Shown here: one piece after another, positions 24,829 to 32,889 of the stretch | Layout: each line of letters starts with the position of its first letter | Position numbering within the stretch: position 1 is the stretch's first letter | NCBI RefSeq assembly: GCF_025567315.1 | Contig: NZ_JAOQJE010000009.1 | Coordinates: 1 to 64,000 of the forward strand | Reading direction: 5' to 3' | DNA length: 64,000 nucleotides | Origin: Agathobaculum ammoniilyticum | GTDB taxonomy: Bacteria; Bacillota; Clostridia; Oscillospirales; Butyricicoccaceae | Notes under the pieces: model-generated | The model's input: only the letters and a program-made list of their open reading frames with translations | The model's database searches: none | What the model was told of the DNA's origin: nothing | Translations under genes and position numbers: made by a program

Positions 24829-25986
24829 TCACTGGTAGCTGTCCGCAAGAATGCCAATGATCTCCTCGCGGCTGAGCGGACGCGGGTCGGCGCGGAACAG
24901 ACCGCCCATGGTGGCGGCCGCGTTGTCCGCGATCTTCCCGAAATCCTCCGGCCGGACGCCGTAGCCGGACAGGCGGAGCTGGTGGACGCCGCAGCGCTTC
25001 TGCAGGCCAGACAGCGCCGCCAGGAAATCCGCCGTGCCAGTAGCGCCCGTGCGCCCGAGCGCGCGCGCCAGCGCGGCCATCCGTTCGCCGGAAACCTCGG
25101 CGAACCGGCTCCAATAGGCGCGCGAAATCATAATCAGGCCCGCGCCGTGCGGCAGCGCGGGATGGAACGCGCTCAGGGCGTGTTCGATCGCATGCTCGCC
25201 CGTGCAGCTCGACAGCGTTTCGACAAAGCCGGCCAGCGTGTTGGCGAGCGCGACCTCGGCGCGGGCCTCACGGTCGCCGCCGTCATGCACGGCGGTCGCG
25301 AGCGACCGGCCGATCAGCTCGACCGCGCGGAGCGCGAACATGTCGCTCATCGGGCTGGCGGTGCGGGCGATATAGCCCTCGGCCGCGTGGAAGAACGCGT
25401 CAAAGCCCTGATAGGCGGTCAGGTGCGGCGGTACGGTCATCATAAAGTCTGGGTCCACGACCGAGATGGCGGGGAAGCACTTTTCGCCGCCCCCGCCGAT
25501 CTTTTCCTCGCCGTTGGTGATGACCGTGAACGGGTCTGCCTCGGTGCCTGTGCCCGCAGTGGTCGGGATGGCGACCACCGGCAAACCGGCGTTGGCGATG
25601 CGCTTGCCGCCGCCCGTGCCGCCGTGGACATAGTCCCACCAGTCGCCGTCGTTGGTAGCCATGACAGCGGCCGCCTTGGCCGTGTCGATCGAGGAGCCGC
25701 CGCCCAGGCCGACGATGAATGAGATGTGCGCCGCGCGGCAAAGCGCCGCGCACTCGCGCACCCCTTCGATGGTCGGGTTGGGCTGTACCTTGTTGTAAAC
25801 AGCCGTTTCGTGTCCGGCCTGCCGCAGCACGTCGGCCACACGGTCGACATAGCCGAGCCGTGTGGTCGACGTGCCGCCGGTGATAATCAGGCCGCAGCCC
25901 TCCGGCAGGCGCGCTTTGGCGAGCTTGCGCACGGCGCCGTTGCCGAAAAACAGGCGGGTGGGCATATAGAAGCTGAAAATATCCAA
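24829..25986 (-). CDS. Iron-containing alcohol dehydrogenase
   Basis: 385 residues of the Fe-ADH superfamily (butanol dehydrogenase/YqhD-like group). Visible: NAD(P) loop VGLGGGSSIDTAKA, PTTAGTGTEADPF, metal ligands in YQGFDAFFHAAEGY (Asp, His) and EHALSAFHPALPHGAGL (two His). It interconverts aldehydes and alcohols; the physiological substrate is not evident. I choose TTG 25986: GGGAGG is 10 bases before it and the product then begins LDIFSFYMPTRLFFG, the normal family N-terminus; the longer frame runs through the leader hairpin. An intrinsic-terminator-like hairpin lies directly before the ribosome binding site. Confidence 0.9.
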   Translation of the reverse strand: MDIFSFYMPTRLFFGNGAVRKLAKARLPEGCGLIITGGTSTTRLGYVDRVADVLRQAGHETAVYNKVQPNPTIEGVRECAALCRAAHISFIVGLGGGSSIDTAKAAAVMATNDGDWWDYVHGGTGGGKRIANAGLPVVAIPTTAGTGTEADPFTVITNGEEKIGGGGEKCFPAISVVDPDFMMTVPPHLTAYQGFDAFFHAAEGYIARTASPMSDMFALRAVELIGRSLATAVHDGGDREARAEVALANTLAGFVETLSSCTGEHAIEHALSAFHPALPHGAGLIMISRAYWSRFAEVSGERMAALARALGRTGATGTADFLAALSGLQKRCGVHQLRLSGYGVRPEDFGKIADNAAATMGGLFRADPRPLSREEIIGILADSYQ

Positions 25987-26002
25987 CGAGAAAACCTCCC
26001 TC

Positions 26003-26027
26003 AAAAAAAGGGGGTCCAACGACCCCC
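26003..26027 (-). terminator. Terminator-like hairpin in the leader of the Fe-ADH gene
   Basis: On the minus strand GGGGGTC-GTTG-GACCCCC is followed directly by TTTTTTT and then GAGGGAGG, the ribosome binding site of the dehydrogenase. It lies within the roughly 93-base leader between the promoter (26087-26092) and the start codon, so it can act as a transcription attenuator. Confidence 0.7.
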
Positions 26028-26086
26028 ATGCGAATGCTGCTTGCTGTACGTTTTCCGGCTGGGGCCGAAACGCACCCAACAATACA

Positions 26087-26092
26087 ATTATA
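26087..26092 (-). promoter_or_regulatory. Extended -10 promoter of the Fe-ADH gene
   Basis: TTTGCTATAAT on the minus strand without a recognisable -35. It is divergent from the promoter of the large RNA at 26184. Confidence 0.55.
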
Positions 26093-26183
26093 GCAAATCA
26101 GCGGAAGCGTGGGAAGAGGGAAAACGCTGAAAAGGACAAGAATGTTTTGTTTAATATAACCATGAAAAAACATAAAATAATGC

Positions 26184-26212
26184 TTGACGTTGTGCAAGGT
26201 TGATGATATTAT
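26184..26212 (+). promoter_or_regulatory. Promoter of the large non-coding RNA
   Basis: TTGACG (26184-26189), 17 bases, TATTAT (26207-26212, continuing AATG). Expected first base is about 26219. Confidence 0.7.
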
Positions 26213-26218
26213 AATGTC

Positions 26219-27046
26219 ACAGAAAAGAAAAGGGCAAACACCAAGGGACGTAAAGCAGGGGCTTTACAAAGGGCGAGAACCCATTCTTATTCTGAAGGGT
26301 TGGCGTACAAAGCCAAATGATACCGGAGAAAGGGGTGAGTCCAATGGTATCAGAAGAAACATCCTACCAGTTCGCGGGACTCGCCGCGGCGCTGTGACCG
26401 AAACGATCAAGGTGATAGCTATTTATAAAAAGAGCGAGTTCCAAATTAAAAAAACGAACCGCCTGAAAAGCGCGATCGGCTTCTGATAGTAAGGAACGGC
26501 ACCTGTGAGGAAGCTATCCTCGTGAAAATATATCCGTGAAAGCATACTGACGATGTAAGCGGATCGAGGCAGCAGGAAAGTAAGGTTCATGCATGAAAGA
26601 ACCCTGAAGCAATGCGTTGGCGAATATGAAAATTGATCAGTACGATACCTGTAATCGCCCAAAATAGTGCGCATCCAAGAAAAAAGGCCGATGGGCATAC
26701 TGATGAGTATGATGCGGTAAAAGCGGACCAGAGCACAGGACAGAGATCATATCAAAGCCTGCTGAAAATGGTTCGGGCATACAGGAATAGAATCGAACGA
26801 TTGCCCGCCAGGAAGAGACGCATTTCAAAATCTGACTTGATATAGAGTTCCTGAATGTAGTTAAGGTAACAAACCGAAATGTGTTCATTACCCGAAGAAC
26901 CGCAGCCGGGCGGTTCCCGTGAACGTAGGATGAAAAAGCGGACAGCAAAAAATAAAAAAGGACAGCGGGAAATATCCTGCTGAGAAAAGAGAATCTATGG
27001 AGATCTGGAAGTAAAAGGCCTCGTTCGATAGGGACGAGGCCTTTCT
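26219..27046 (+). ncRNA. Candidate large structured non-coding RNA (about 825 nt)
   Basis: No open frame here has a ribosome binding site with protein-like composition, yet the segment has its own promoter and terminator and is packed with complementary arms. Examples: GTAAAGC/GCTTTAC (26250-26256/26261-26267); TTGGC/GCCAA (26300/26312); GATACC/GGTATC (26319/26346); long-range GATAGCT/AGCTATC (26414/26512) enclosing GTTCC/GGAAC (26438/26493); CCTCG/CGAGG and ATCCG/CGGAT (26518-26569); GGTTC/GAACC (26584/26599); GGCGA/TCGCC (26619/26655); CATAC/GTATG (26696/26707); CGGGCA/TGCCCG (26774/26802); GAACCGC/GCGGTTC inside GTTCA/TGAAC (26883-26924); CAGCGGG/CCTGCTG (26963/26976). Linkers are purine-rich with many GAAA stretches. 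Size and style recall the OLE, ROOL and GOLLD giant RNAs, but I cannot assign it to one. Function unknown. Confidence 0.7.
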
Positions 27047-27048
27047 TG
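27014..27048. terminator. Terminator of the large RNA, usable in both directions
   Basis: AAAGGCCTCGT/ACGAGGCCTTT with a 9-base loop, followed by CTTGTT. On the minus strand it follows tepA (stop at 27073) with a TTTTAC tail. Confidence 0.85.
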
Positions 27049-27072
27049 TTCGCTTTTTCCGAAACGCGGGCG

Positions 27073-27762
27073 TTACGGATGCGTTTCCCTTGCTTGGCCA
27101 ATCATCTGGTAAAGCGCGTCGAGCGCGCCGGACAGGGTACCCACCTCGTCGATCAGGCCGAGCGTGACCGCCTGCTTGCCGGAGATGACCGTACCTACGT
27201 CCGCAGTGAGCTGTCCGGTCTCGCGCATGAGCTGTTGCAGCCGTTCGGCGGAAATGCGCGAGTGCGTGGTGATGAAATCCACGATGCGCTCCTGAATCTT
27301 GGCGAGGTATTCAAAGGCCTGCGGCACGGCGATAATGGTGCCGTTCATGCGCACCGGATGGATGGTCATGGCGGCGGAGGCAGCAATAAAGCTCTTTTTC
27401 GCAGCCACGGCGAGCGGTACGCCGATCGAATGGCCGCCGCCCAGCACAAGCGAGACCGTCGGCTTGGTCATGCCCGCGATCAGTTCGGCGATCGCCAGGC
27501 CGGCTTCCACATCGCCGCCCACGGTGTTGAGCAGGATCAGCATGCCGTCGATCTCCTCCGCCTGCTCTACCGCAGTGATCTGCGGGATCAGATGCTCGTA
27601 TTTTGTGGTTTTGTTCTGCGCGGGCAGCTCCATATGCCCTTCGATCTGGCCTACGATCGTGATGCAGTGGACCGTGCCGCGCGAGGTTTTAGCCGTGATC
27701 GAGCCGGTCTCCATAATATTATTTTCTTCCGGCGCCTGGATGGATGGGTGTTCCTCCGCCAT
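27073..27762 (-). CDS. tepA: TepA/ClpP-like serine protease (translocation-enhancing protein type)
   Basis: 229 residues of the ClpP/crotonase superfamily, closest in layout to the SipA/TepA branch found in spore-forming Firmicutes. Motifs: LLNTVGGDVEAGLAIAELI (oxyanion-type loop), LGGGHSIGVPLAVAA (nucleophile region: Ser in GGGHSIG, the TepA counterpart of ClpP's GxAxS) and MTIHPVRMNGTI (His). In B. subtilis TepA has been linked to protein secretion and small spore protein turnover. ATG 27762 follows AAAAAGGAGGAGCG. No Clp ATPase lies near it. Confidence 0.85.
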   Translation of the reverse strand: MAEEHPSIQAPEENNIMETGSITAKTSRGTVHCITIVGQIEGHMELPAQNKTTKYEHLIPQITAVEQAEEIDGMLILLNTVGGDVEAGLAIAELIAGMTKPTVSLVLGGGHSIGVPLAVAAKKSFIAASAAMTIHPVRMNGTIIAVPQAFEYLAKIQERIVDFITTHSRISAERLQQLMRETGQLTADVGTVISGKQAVTLGLIDEVGTLSGALDALYQMIGQARETHP

Positions 27763-28105
27763 ATCGCTCCTCCTTTTTGATATAAAAATCCCTACGGTAG
27801 AGTATGCTTCGCGGTGGTGGTTTTCATGCGCGGCCCGCGCGGAGCAGGGAAATATTACAGACTGTAAACAGCGGATCCGGTAGAACAGGCAGCTTTTACA
27901 AGTAAATACCGGAAGTTATCCACTTTGTACACAGAGTTATCCCCAATGCATGGTGGAAAGCTTTGTGTATAAAGTGGATTTCGTCCGCCGGAAAGGGCGT
28001 GCTGCGGCACAGAGTTTCATTATGGAAACATGTCTTGCTGTTTGCGTGGAAATTTGCTACAATATAAATGAATATCCGCAAATTCGCGGTAATAATGGAG
28101 TGAGT
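27763..28105. other. Intergenic region with DnaA-box-like sites and a long inverted repeat
   Basis: The 343 bases between divergent tepA and ppiB hold a 16-base inverted repeat (27918-27933 and 27964-27979; left arm ATCCACTTTGTACACA, one G-T mismatch). Three 9-mers lie one base from the DnaA box TTATCCACA: TTATCCACT at 27916, TTATCCCCA at 27937, and TTATACACA on the minus strand at 27972-27964. The ppiB promoter is TTGCTG (28035-28040), 17 bases, TACAAT (28058-28063). Confidence 0.55.
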
Positions 28106-28630
28106 ATGGTAATGAGCAATCCTATCGTTACGATTGAAATGGAACAGGGCGGTATCATCCGCGCGGAGCTATATCCCGAGGTCGCGCCGAATACGGTGCG
28201 CAATTTTATTTCGCTGATCCAGAAGGGCTTTTATGACGGAACGATCTTCCATCGCGTTATTCCGGGCTTTATGATCCAGGGCGGCGATCCGGAAGGCACC
28301 GGAATGGGCGGCCCGGGCTATGAAATCCGCGGCGAATTCACCGCCAACGGCTTCCAGAACGACTTGAACCACACGCGCGGCGTGCTGTCCATGGCGCGCA
28401 CCGCGGTGCCGGATTCCGCGGGCAGCCAGTTCTTCATCATGACCGAGGATTCGCCGCATCTGGACGGCCAGTACGCCTCTTTCGGCATGGTGACCGAGGG
28501 CATGGATGTGGTCGACGGGATCGTGAACGCCCCGCGCGACTGGCACGACCGTCCGCGCCAGGAGCAGCGCATGCGCAAGGTGACCGTCGATACGCTGGGC
28601 GTGGCGTACGAGGCGCCTGAAACCCTGTAA
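28106..28630 (+). CDS. ppiB: Peptidyl-prolyl cis-trans isomerase, cyclophilin type
   Basis: 174 residues. Cyclophilin core motifs are intact: FYDGTIFHRVIPGFMIQGGDP (catalytic Arg), GVLSMARTAVPDSAGSQFFIM and LDGQYASFGMVTEGMDVVD. It catalyses prolyl isomerisation during folding; there is no signal peptide, so it is cytoplasmic. ATG 28106 is 5 bases after GGAG (28097-28100); an in-frame ATG two codons later is an alternative. The GDPD-like gene follows after 15 bases and is probably co-transcribed. Confidence 0.94.
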   Translation: MVMSNPIVTIEMEQGGIIRAELYPEVAPNTVRNFISLIQKGFYDGTIFHRVIPGFMIQGGDPEGTGMGGPGYEIRGEFTANGFQNDLNHTRGVLSMARTAVPDSAGSQFFIMTEDSPHLDGQYASFGMVTEGMDVVDGIVNAPRDWHDRPRQEQRMRKVTVDTLGVAYEAPETL

Positions 28631-28645
28631 ACGGAAAGAAGGGGA

Positions 28646-29389
28646 ATGGTATTGTATTATACCAACAAAGAGATTTTCGTCCTTTCCGCGGTCGGCTGTA
28701 TGGATACCGAGCCGGATGGGCTGGAGTCCATCCTGGCAGGGAATGAGGAGGGCGCAAAAGGCTGCTGTCTGTCGGTTGATATGACCGCGGACGGTATCGC
28801 GGTGCTGTCGTCAGACGGGTACTGCGTGGCGAACGACGGAACGCGGTTGAGCATCACGGATTACAGCTACGCGGAGCTGCACCAGGCGGCACCGCAGCTT
28901 GTCCCCGCCGGACAGGCGATCGAGCTGGCGCGCACCTGCCGGGCAAAAATCGCGATCACGGTACATAACCAGACGCTTCTGCCGCAGCTCCGCATCACCC
29001 TGCGCCATTCCGAATGGCTGGACAATACGATCTTTGTCGGCCTGGGCCTGGTGGAGGCGGCGCGCATCGCAGTCGCTAACCCTGACCTGCACATCATGGG
29101 CGAGCTGCCCGCGCTGCCGGACAATATAGACGCGCTGGTGCGCGCGGCGCAGACGACCGGCCTGTTCGGCCTGCGCGCGGCGGCGGGCGACCTAACGCCG
29201 GCACTGCTCTCGGCCTGCCGGAGGGCGGGGCTGTTCACCATGAGCCTGCCGACAAATGACGAGCGCACGCTGGCAGGGCTGATCCGCAGCGGCGTCAACT
29301 TTATTGAAACGGCGCGGCCGGATATTACGTCCATGCTGCTGCCGGCGGGCGAGGCGGAGCCGCACCAGATCCCGCTAATGCGGTTTTGA
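28646..29389 (+). CDS. GDPD-like TIM-barrel protein lacking the catalytic residues
   Basis: 247 residues resembling glycerophosphodiester phosphodiesterase, but degenerate. The pattern T-x-DG-x-x-V-L-x-x-D is recognisable in SVDMTADGIAVLSSDG, followed by LSITDYSYAELHQ, the usual spacing to the D-Y-T-x-x-E-L strand. The first catalytic HRG is AVG at the equivalent place, the E-x-D pair keeps only Asp, and the HD pair is SSD. A binding or structural role is therefore likelier than hydrolysis. ATG 28646 follows AAGAAGGGGA. Assignment rests on motif spacing and is moderate. Confidence 0.6.
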   Translation: MVLYYTNKEIFVLSAVGCMDTEPDGLESILAGNEEGAKGCCLSVDMTADGIAVLSSDGYCVANDGTRLSITDYSYAELHQAAPQLVPAGQAIELARTCRAKIAITVHNQTLLPQLRITLRHSEWLDNTIFVGLGLVEAARIAVANPDLHIMGELPALPDNIDALVRAAQTTGLFGLRAAAGDLTPALLSACRRAGLFTMSLPTNDERTLAGLIRSGVNFIETARPDITSMLLPAGEAEPHQIPLMRF

Positions 29390-29404
29390 TCCCTGTTTGT
29401 TGAT

Positions 29405-29434
29405 AAAACCCCCGGAAAAGCTGTTCCGGGGGTT
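29405..29434. terminator. Bidirectional terminator
   Basis: AAACCCCCGGAA/TTCCGGGGGTTT with loop AAGCTG between convergent genes. Confidence 0.88.
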
Positions 29435-29447
29435 TGTTGCGTTTTTA

Positions 29448-29945
29448 TTATGTCTGATTTCCCACCGCCCGATGTAAGACGCATTTGGCAAGCAGGACGG
29501 CTGCCGCAAGGACTAGGGCGCTGATGGTGAGCCAAAGCGGTATCGGCGTTTGGAGCTGTGTCCTGCAATATACCGAGCACAGCAGGAACAGCAGGCCAAT
29601 GGCTTCGAGCAGTCTGGACAGAAATCGGTCTGCCTGCTTGAGATGGCTGCGCTTGTCTGCCCGTGTGTGCTTTGCCATCCCGAGGATGTCAGTCAGCACC
29701 TCTGCGGCCTCGGTGTGGCGGACAGTCTCGGCGGGAATTCGCCGTCCCTGCATCAGCTCCAGCACGCTGACGTCCAGCGCCGCCGCAAGCGGTTCGATGA
29801 GGCTGATATCCGGCAGGCCCGCGCCCCGTTCCCACTTGCTGACCGCTTTATCAGTCACATGCAGCCTGGCCGCCAGCTCTGCCTGTGTCATGTTCTGCTC
29901 CCGACGTACCGCGGCGATAAAAACGCCTGTTTTTATTGCATCCAT
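29448..29945 (-). CDS. XRE-family regulator with C-terminal membrane segments
   Basis: 165 residues. Residues 5-62 are a helix-turn-helix of the Cro/C1 type (NMTQAELAARLHVTDKAVSKWERGAGLPD). A charged linker follows, then two hydrophobic helices (LLEAIGLLFLLCSVYC and PLWLTISALVLAAAVLLAKCV). Such membrane-tethered XRE proteins are common in clostridia and usually of unknown target. It is monocistronic; the ATG is preceded by AAAAAGGAGGATATAGCA. Confidence 0.85.
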   Translation of the reverse strand: MDAIKTGVFIAAVRREQNMTQAELAARLHVTDKAVSKWERGAGLPDISLIEPLAAALDVSVLELMQGRRIPAETVRHTEAAEVLTDILGMAKHTRADKRSHLKQADRFLSRLLEAIGLLFLLCSVYCRTQLQTPIPLWLTISALVLAAAVLLAKCVLHRAVGNQT

Positions 29946-30103
29946 TGCTATATCCTCCTTTTTGGGAAAAAGTATACCGTATCAGACAGCCTGGTGCAAC
30001 CGACGCAAAGTTGAGGCAGTATTAGCGGCGTTCTACGGTGCGTCGATGCGTTGTTGAGCGGTAAAATGCGGGGGAGAGGCTTTCCCTTATCTATCTTTTG
30101 TGT

Positions 30104-30109
30104 TATAAT
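30104..30109 (+). promoter_or_regulatory. Extended -10 promoter of the ABC-F gene
   Basis: TGTGTTATAAT about 49 bases before the GTG start; no clear -35. Confidence 0.5.
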
Positions 30110-30157
30110 AAAACGGTATATATCCATTTATCCCGATATTTGAAAGGAGCCGCGGCT

Positions 30158-32086
30158 GTGGCTGACATTTCCGTACAAAATCTCACCAAATATTACGGCG
30201 ACCGCCTCATCCTACAGGATATTTCCTTTGATATCCAGCCAGGGGAAAAGGTCGCCATTCTGGGCGCGAACGGCGCGGGCAAGACCACCCTGCTTAATAT
30301 CCTCACCGGCCGCCTGCCCTATGACGGGGGGCATGTTTCGCTTGGCGCGGGCAAGAACGCGGGCGTGATCGACCAGATGCCGGATTTCCCGCCGGAATCC
30401 ACGGTCGAGGATGTGCTGCGCCTGGCTTTCCGCGAATCCGACGAGGTCGCCGCCGCGATGGACGCGCTGACCGATGAGATGGCCCGCAAGCCGGAAGACG
30501 CCTCGCTGCTCAAACGCTACGCCCAGCTTGAAACCCGTCTGGAGCTCCTCGGCGGCTACAACCGTGATTTTGAGATCGACCGTGTGTGCAACGGCCTGGA
30601 AATCCCCGCAGCCATGCGCGCGCAGCCGTTCGCGTTGCTCTCGGGCGGCGAAAAGACGCGCATCAACCTGGCGCGCATCATCCTGGAGCAGACCGACATT
30701 CTGCTGCTGGACGAGCCGACCAACCATCTGGACATGGACGCGGTCGATTGGCTGGGCAGTTACCTCGAGTCCTATCGCGGCACGGTGATGATTATTTCGC
30801 ACGACCGCTGGTTCATTGACCAGTGCTGCGACCGTGTGATCGAGATTCACGACTGCACCTGCGAGTTCTACAACGGCAACTACTCCTATTACGCGGTCGA
30901 GCGCGAACGCCGCCGCGAGGAACAGCTCAAGCATCACGAGCACGAGCTGGCCGAGAAAAAACGGCTGGAAGCGGTCGCCCGCATCATGCACGAGCACGGC
31001 ACCGAGCATCTGGCCAAGCGCGCCGCCTCAATCGAAAAGCGCATCGCGCGCATGACCGTAACCGACCGCCCGAAAAAGGACAAAAAGCTGACCGTCACCT
31101 TCGGCGACCCGAACTACGAGACCGAAGAAGTGTTAAAGGTTCGGGATATTACAAAGAGTTATGAAGGGCGTGAAATATTACACGGTATCAGCTTCAACAT
31201 CCGCAACCGCGAGAAGGTCGCCCTGCTGGGCGCAAACGGCGCGGGCAAGACCACCCTGCTCAGGATCCTGCTGGGGGAGGAAACGCCGGACGAGGGTACG
31301 ATCCGCAAGGGCGTGGGCCTGAAGCCTGCCTATCTGCCGCAGCAGGTGCATTTCGCCAACCCGCACCGCAACCTGATCGACACGCTGATCTATGACAAGA
31401 ACGTGTCCATGCAGGTCGCGCGCAACCGGCTGGGCTCGTTCCAGTTCACGGGCGAAACGCAGATGAAAACGGTCGATATGCTGTCCGGCGGCGAAAAAAG
31501 CCGCCTGCGCCTGTGCGAGCTGATGTACGACCCCCTGAATTTCCTCATTCTGGACGAGCCGACCAACCACCTCGACCTTGCCAGCCGCGAGTGGATCGAA
31601 GAGGCGGTGGAGGCGTTCGACGGCACGCTGCTGTTCGTCTCGCACGACCGGTACTTCGTCGAGCGGTTCGCCACCCGCGTGCTGTATCTGGAAAACGGGC
31701 GGCTGACCGACTTCATCGGCTCGTATTCCGACTTTTTGAAATTCCGTGAACGGGGCGAGCTGCCCGAGGCGCCTGCCTCCGCGCCGGCCCCCAGGCGGAA
31801 AAAGCCCGATGCGCCGACGCTGGACGACGTACCCCGTCCGCCGGAAAAACCCAAGCGTACCGGCGGCACCAAAAACCTGCAAAAGCAGCTCAGCGCGCTC
31901 GAACGTGAAATTTCCCAGCTCGAGCTGCAGTCGGCCGAGTTGGAGCAGCAGATGATCGACGCGTCCTCGGACTCGGCGCGGCTACTCGAACTGATGACCA
32001 AAAAGGAGCAATGCGACGAGTCGCTCGCCGCGAAAATGGACGAATGGGAGGCCGTGGCCGCCGAGCTGGAGGAGCTGCAGCAATGA
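30158..32086 (+). CDS. ABC-F family ATPase (YdiF/Uup-like)
   Basis: 642 residues, no membrane segments. Two ATP-binding cassettes: Walker A GANGAGKTTLLNIL and GANGAGKTTLLRIL, signatures LLSGGEKTRINLA and MLSGGEKSRLRL, Walker B ILLLDEPTNHLDMD and FLILDEPTNHLDLA. A charged linker of about 80 residues (AVERERRREEQLKHHEHE) joins them, and the Lys/Glu-rich C-terminal coiled coil is of the Uup/YdiF type. ABC-F proteins act on ribosomes, some giving antibiotic protection; this form is more likely a housekeeping factor. GTG 30158 follows AAAGGAG. The stop overlaps the next start (ATGA). Confidence 0.93.
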   Translation: MADISVQNLTKYYGDRLILQDISFDIQPGEKVAILGANGAGKTTLLNILTGRLPYDGGHVSLGAGKNAGVIDQMPDFPPESTVEDVLRLAFRESDEVAAAMDALTDEMARKPEDASLLKRYAQLETRLELLGGYNRDFEIDRVCNGLEIPAAMRAQPFALLSGGEKTRINLARIILEQTDILLLDEPTNHLDMDAVDWLGSYLESYRGTVMIISHDRWFIDQCCDRVIEIHDCTCEFYNGNYSYYAVERERRREEQLKHHEHELAEKKRLEAVARIMHEHGTEHLAKRAASIEKRIARMTVTDRPKKDKKLTVTFGDPNYETEEVLKVRDITKSYEGREILHGISFNIRNREKVALLGANGAGKTTLLRILLGEETPDEGTIRKGVGLKPAYLPQQVHFANPHRNLIDTLIYDKNVSMQVARNRLGSFQFTGETQMKTVDMLSGGEKSRLRLCELMYDPLNFLILDEPTNHLDLASREWIEEAVEAFDGTLLFVSHDRYFVERFATRVLYLENGRLTDFIGSYSDFLKFRERGELPEAPASAPAPRRKKPDAPTLDDVPRPPEKPKRTGGTKNLQKQLSALEREISQLELQSAELEQQMIDASSDSARLLELMTKKEQCDESLAAKMDEWEAVAAELEELQQ

Positions 32087-32862
32087 GCGAACGGAAGATC
32101 TGGCTCGCGCTGGCGGCGGTGTTCGCTGCGGGCGGCGTGGTGCAGCTACCCTGGGCGCCCTCTCGGTTCGGCGGCGTGTTTTTCCTTACGCTGGCCGCCG
32201 GCTGCGCGGGCGAATGGCTGATGCTGCGCCTGCGGGAGCGACACAGGGTATGCCGCGTGCTGTCCGTTGTGGGACGTGTGCTGTTCGGCTTGTTCGTAGT
32301 ATCGTTCGTCGCGGTGCAAGGCGTCATCCTGCACGGGATGCGCGCTGATCCGGAAGCCGGAGACGCGGATTACCTGCTGGTGCTGGGCGCGCGGGTGTAT
32401 GAGGACGGCCGTCCGTCCGCGGCGCTGGCCGCACGGCTGGATACGGCGTATGATTTCCTGCAGACGCACCCCGAGGCTACCGCCATCCTGTGCGGCGGGC
32501 AGGGGAGCAACGAGCCGTGTCCGGAGGCGGAGGCGATGTATGATTACCTGACCGCCAGAGGCATGAACGCGGACCGTCTGCTGCTCGAGGACGAATCCAA
32601 CAATACGATACAGAACATTGAAAACGCCCGTGCCCTGATCGGGGACGGACACAGGACCGCGGTGGTGACGAGCGATTACCACCTTGCACGCGCCCGCGTG
32701 CTGATGGTGCGCGGTGGGTTGGACGCGGCCGGCATCCCTGCGCCGACGCCTTATCCGGCGCAGCGCGTGGCGGTGCATTGTCGGGAGTATTGCTCCATCC
32801 TGGGGCTGATGCTCACCGGCAGGTGGCAGGGCGGCACGGGAAAGGATATACCGGCCGCGTAA
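32083..32862 (+). CDS. YdcF-family (DUF218) membrane protein
   Basis: 259 residues. Two or three N-terminal hydrophobic helices precede a DUF218 domain (about 97-240) with LLVLGARVYEDGRPS, ILCGGQGSNEPCPEAEAM, LLEDESNNTIQNIENA and AVVTSDYHLARA. Relatives (SanA, ElyC, YdcF) work in envelope integrity; the exact chemistry is not known. The ATG overlaps the ABC-F stop by 4 bases, so the two are translationally coupled. Confidence 0.88.
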   Translation: MSERKIWLALAAVFAAGGVVQLPWAPSRFGGVFFLTLAAGCAGEWLMLRLRERHRVCRVLSVVGRVLFGLFVVSFVAVQGVILHGMRADPEAGDADYLLVLGARVYEDGRPSAALAARLDTAYDFLQTHPEATAILCGGQGSNEPCPEAEAMYDYLTARGMNADRLLLEDESNNTIQNIENARALIGDGHRTAVVTSDYHLARARVLMVRGGLDAAGIPAPTPYPAQRVAVHCREYCSILGLMLTGRWQGGTGKDIPAA

Positions 32863-32889
32863 GGCGGCGGAATCGGAAAGGAACCTGTT

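Noticed and set aside
26184..26486. A 100-codon open frame at the 5' end of the non-coding RNA segment
   Set aside because: It starts inside the promoter, has no ribosome site, and its product is compositionally unlike a protein. Base pairing within the same stretch explains the sequence better.
26219..27046. Group II intron or degenerate retroelement
   Set aside because: There is no reverse transcriptase frame and no domain V-like hairpin with the AGC or CGC triad; the own promoter and terminator argue for a free-standing RNA.
27916..27979. Chromosomal replication origin
   Set aside because: Only three imperfect DnaA boxes, no AT-rich unwinding tract next to them and no dnaA, dnaN or gidA-type neighbours.
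30098..30157. N-terminal extension of the ABC-F protein to base 30098
   Set aside because: The extra 20 residues overlap the promoter (TGTGTTATAAT); GTG 30158 has the ribosome site and the family N-terminus.
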